From: Kiritimatiellia bacterium
GTDB taxonomy: Bacteria > Verrucomicrobiota > Kiritimatiellia > SLAD01
Length of the DNA: 14,942 nucleotides
Reading direction: 5' to 3'
Assembly (NCBI GenBank): GCA_007128275.1
Contig: SKXR01000251.1
Coordinates: 1-14,942, forward strand
Numbering within the stretch: the stretch's first letter is position 1; each line of letters begins with the position of its first letter. The position numbers and the translations under genes are program-made. The notes beneath the pieces were generated by a model. That model ran no database searches. It worked only from the letters and a program-made list of their open reading frames with translations, and was not told the origin of the DNA. Shown in pieces: positions 13,791-14,942 of this stretch.

Positions 13791-14477
13791 TTATGCTTCC
13801 GATTCGTCGTGGGCTTCCAACCCGGTGACCCGCGAGACGCCGGGAATCTTGCGCAAGCCGTCCAATAGGATATGTGTTTTCTGGGGGTCGCGTAACAAGA
13901 GGCGGTACGAGAGATCGATGCCTTCCTCCGCGCGGCTGGACCGTTGGCTGGTCAGTTGCACACGTAGGCTGTGTTGATTCAGCAGACGCGCCAGCACCGG
14001 CATTTCTTCTCCGGAATGGGCCCAGTGCAGATTGACGATATAATCGTATCGATGCCGGCTCCCGAAATGGGTGTAACGCAGGTACAGCATGATCGTTGCG
14101 AAGAGGAGGGTGCCGATGATGGCCGTGGCGTACAACTGCGTGCCGGCGGCCATCCCGACCACAATCAGCGTAAGAATGAACACCGTGTCCAGGGTATCGC
14201 GCACGATGTTGCGGAATCGGACGATGGCAAAAACCGCCATCAGGCTGAACGCCGTCACCAGGTTATTGTCGAGCACGGTCATGACCATGGACACCGTGAT
14301 CGGGATCAGGATCAGGGAGTTTACGTAAGTGCGCGAATACGACAGGCCGGAGTGGGTGACAATATAGACCCACGCCATGACCTGACCGGACAGAAAGGCC
14401 AGCAACAGGGACAACATCAGCCGGGGCATATCCAGCGGGGCCACCCCTACATCACCAAAGAATAACCATTGCTCCAT
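13791..14477 (-). CDS. DUF4956 membrane protein with C-terminal ACT-like domain
   Basis: The 228-residue protein has about five membrane segments (roughly 18-40, 52-70, 74-88, 97-112, 116-134). Between the third and fourth is the family signature FAIVRFRNIVRDTLDTVFI (83-101), with the charged VRFRNxVRDTxD core. A soluble C-terminal domain (about 143-222: DYIVNLHW...GIDLSYRLLLRD...LLDGLRKIPGVSRVTGLE) has the pattern of an ACT or ferredoxin-like fold, as at the end of MgtC-type proteins. The molecular function is not known to me. DUF4956 genes frequently sit beside VTC-domain and CotH-type genes, which implicates them in a membrane polyphosphate-like system. It follows the VTC gene by 15 bp and precedes the HlyD-like gene by 3 bp. 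The ATG has no clear Shine-Dalgarno sequence and may be reached by coupling. Confidence 0.85.
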   Translation of the reverse strand: MEQWLFFGDVGVAPLDMPRLMLSLLLAFLSGQVMAWVYIVTHSGLSYSRTYVNSLILIPITVSMVMTVLDNNLVTAFSLMAVFAIVRFRNIVRDTLDTVFILTLIVVGMAAGTQLYATAIIGTLLFATIMLYLRYTHFGSRHRYDYIVNLHWAHSGEEMPVLARLLNQHSLRVQLTSQRSSRAEEGIDLSYRLLLRDPQKTHILLDGLRKIPGVSRVTGLEAHDESEA

Positions 14478-14492
14478 AATATCAATACTCGA

Positions 14493-14942
14493 CTAGACGT
14501 ACTCGTTTACGTAGTGATGTTCGCCTCTCAGGGCGACGCCGTCGACATATTTCGCCGCGCTCTGATGTTTCAATTCGTAGGATTGCACCAGCTCCTTGAA
14601 CCAGAAAGGGAAGCGATCCGTGAATTTGAGTTCCAGCACGATGGAATCGCCGAAGACAATCTCGGGATTCTTCATTTCGAAGTCGAAACGCATCTCGCGG
14701 CGCGGCTCGGATTTGACCTGCCGATCCATGGTCACCCGGATGCGCGTACGCTCATCTTCGCCGATCCATGCCTCTCTCATGTAGGCGATGTGGGCCACGG
14801 GCCCCGCGTTCAGGAGGCTGACGAGCTTGTTAAACTCTTCCAGCGCCTGCATGGAGTCCGCTTCCGGATTGATCAGTTCATCCGGTCTCGGTAGTTGTCC
14901 GAACGCCATATGCCGGGCGGCTTCGTGCGTAATCGCGGCCCG
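14493..14942 (-). CDS. VTC-domain (polyphosphate polymerase-like) protein, N terminus outside window
   Basis: The reading frame is open to the end of the window, so only the C-terminal 149 residues are visible (the first in-frame ATG, at 14909, is probably internal). The fragment matches the second half of the VTC domain, the catalytic domain of eukaryotic vacuolar polyphosphate polymerase and a member of the same tunnel-fold superfamily as CYTH. Visible are YMREAWIGEDERTRIRVTMDR with its tunnel arginines, VLELKFTDRFPFWFKELV with the catalytic-type Glu and Lys, and the SAAKY motif containing the family lysine. The likely role is synthesis of polyphosphate from ATP at the membrane, or sensing of phosphate polymers. 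The upstream Arg/Lys motifs needed to judge catalytic competence lie beyond the edge. It is the first visible gene of the operon with DUF4956 and HlyD. Confidence 0.85.
   Translation of the reverse strand, partial: RAAITHEAARHMAFGQLPRPDELINPEADSMQALEEFNKLVSLLNAGPVAHIAYMREAWIGEDERTRIRVTMDRQVKSEPRREMRFDFEMKNPEIVFGDSIVLELKFTDRFPFWFKELVQSYELKHQSAAKYVDGVALRGEHHYVNEYV

Noticed and set aside
1..14942. tRNA, rRNA, CRISPR arrays, insertion sequences or phage genes
   Set aside because: No cloverleaf-like segment, regular spacer array, terminal inverted repeat pair or transposase, integrase or phage motif was seen on either strand.

Overview
The window is about 15 kb of moderately GC-rich bacterial chromosome with 11 protein-coding genes and no RNA gene, insertion sequence or CRISPR array that I could see. 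The best taxonomic guess is a member of the PVC superphylum (Kiritimatiellota, Lentisphaerota or Verrucomicrobiota). Three things point there: a tandem heptamer repeat and a CAAAGCG hairpin element between genes, both of kinds I associate with those genomes, and the C-terminal tail of the secreted repeat protein (YTLYFTTDL...WE...VTLTDDD...MYRFGVD). No ribosomal marker is present, so this is an inference.

Layout. 14-472 (-): CYTH-fold triphosphate tunnel enzyme. 473-755: intergenic region with two repeat elements. 756-1475 (+): DUF3581-like protein carrying a MaoC-type hydratase signature. 1569-6244 (-): translationally coupled pair, a DHH/DHHA1-like phosphoesterase with a C-terminal membrane anchor followed by a ComEC/Rec2 DNA-uptake channel. 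6322-8292 (-): soluble PAS-PAS hybrid histidine kinase. 8394-9053 (+): VTT/DedA-type membrane protein, divergent from the kinase. 9268-11001 (+): secreted protein with three tandem beta-sandwich modules behind a promoter with a LacI-type operator. 11123-12636 (+): Rrf2 Fe-S regulator overlapping a radical SAM/SPASM enzyme. 12655-12705: two palindromes. 12717-14942 (-): operon of a VTC-domain polyphosphate polymerase-like protein (cut by the window end), a DUF4956 membrane protein and an HlyD-like membrane-fusion protein.

How the genes may work together. The ComEC C-terminal beta-lactamase domain has lost all the usual metal ligands. The gene translated just ahead of it encodes a membrane-tethered DHH-family phosphoesterase, so a nuclease or nucleotide-processing role may have moved to a separate subunit. 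The VTC-DUF4956-HlyD operon looks like a membrane system that makes or senses a phosphate polymer, with a periplasm-spanning adaptor but no visible ABC or outer-membrane partner inside the window. The Rrf2-radical SAM pair looks like an Fe-S, redox or NO-responsive autoregulated unit. The repeat protein is probably exported and under sugar-responsive repression.

All functional assignments come from motifs read by eye. No database search was run.
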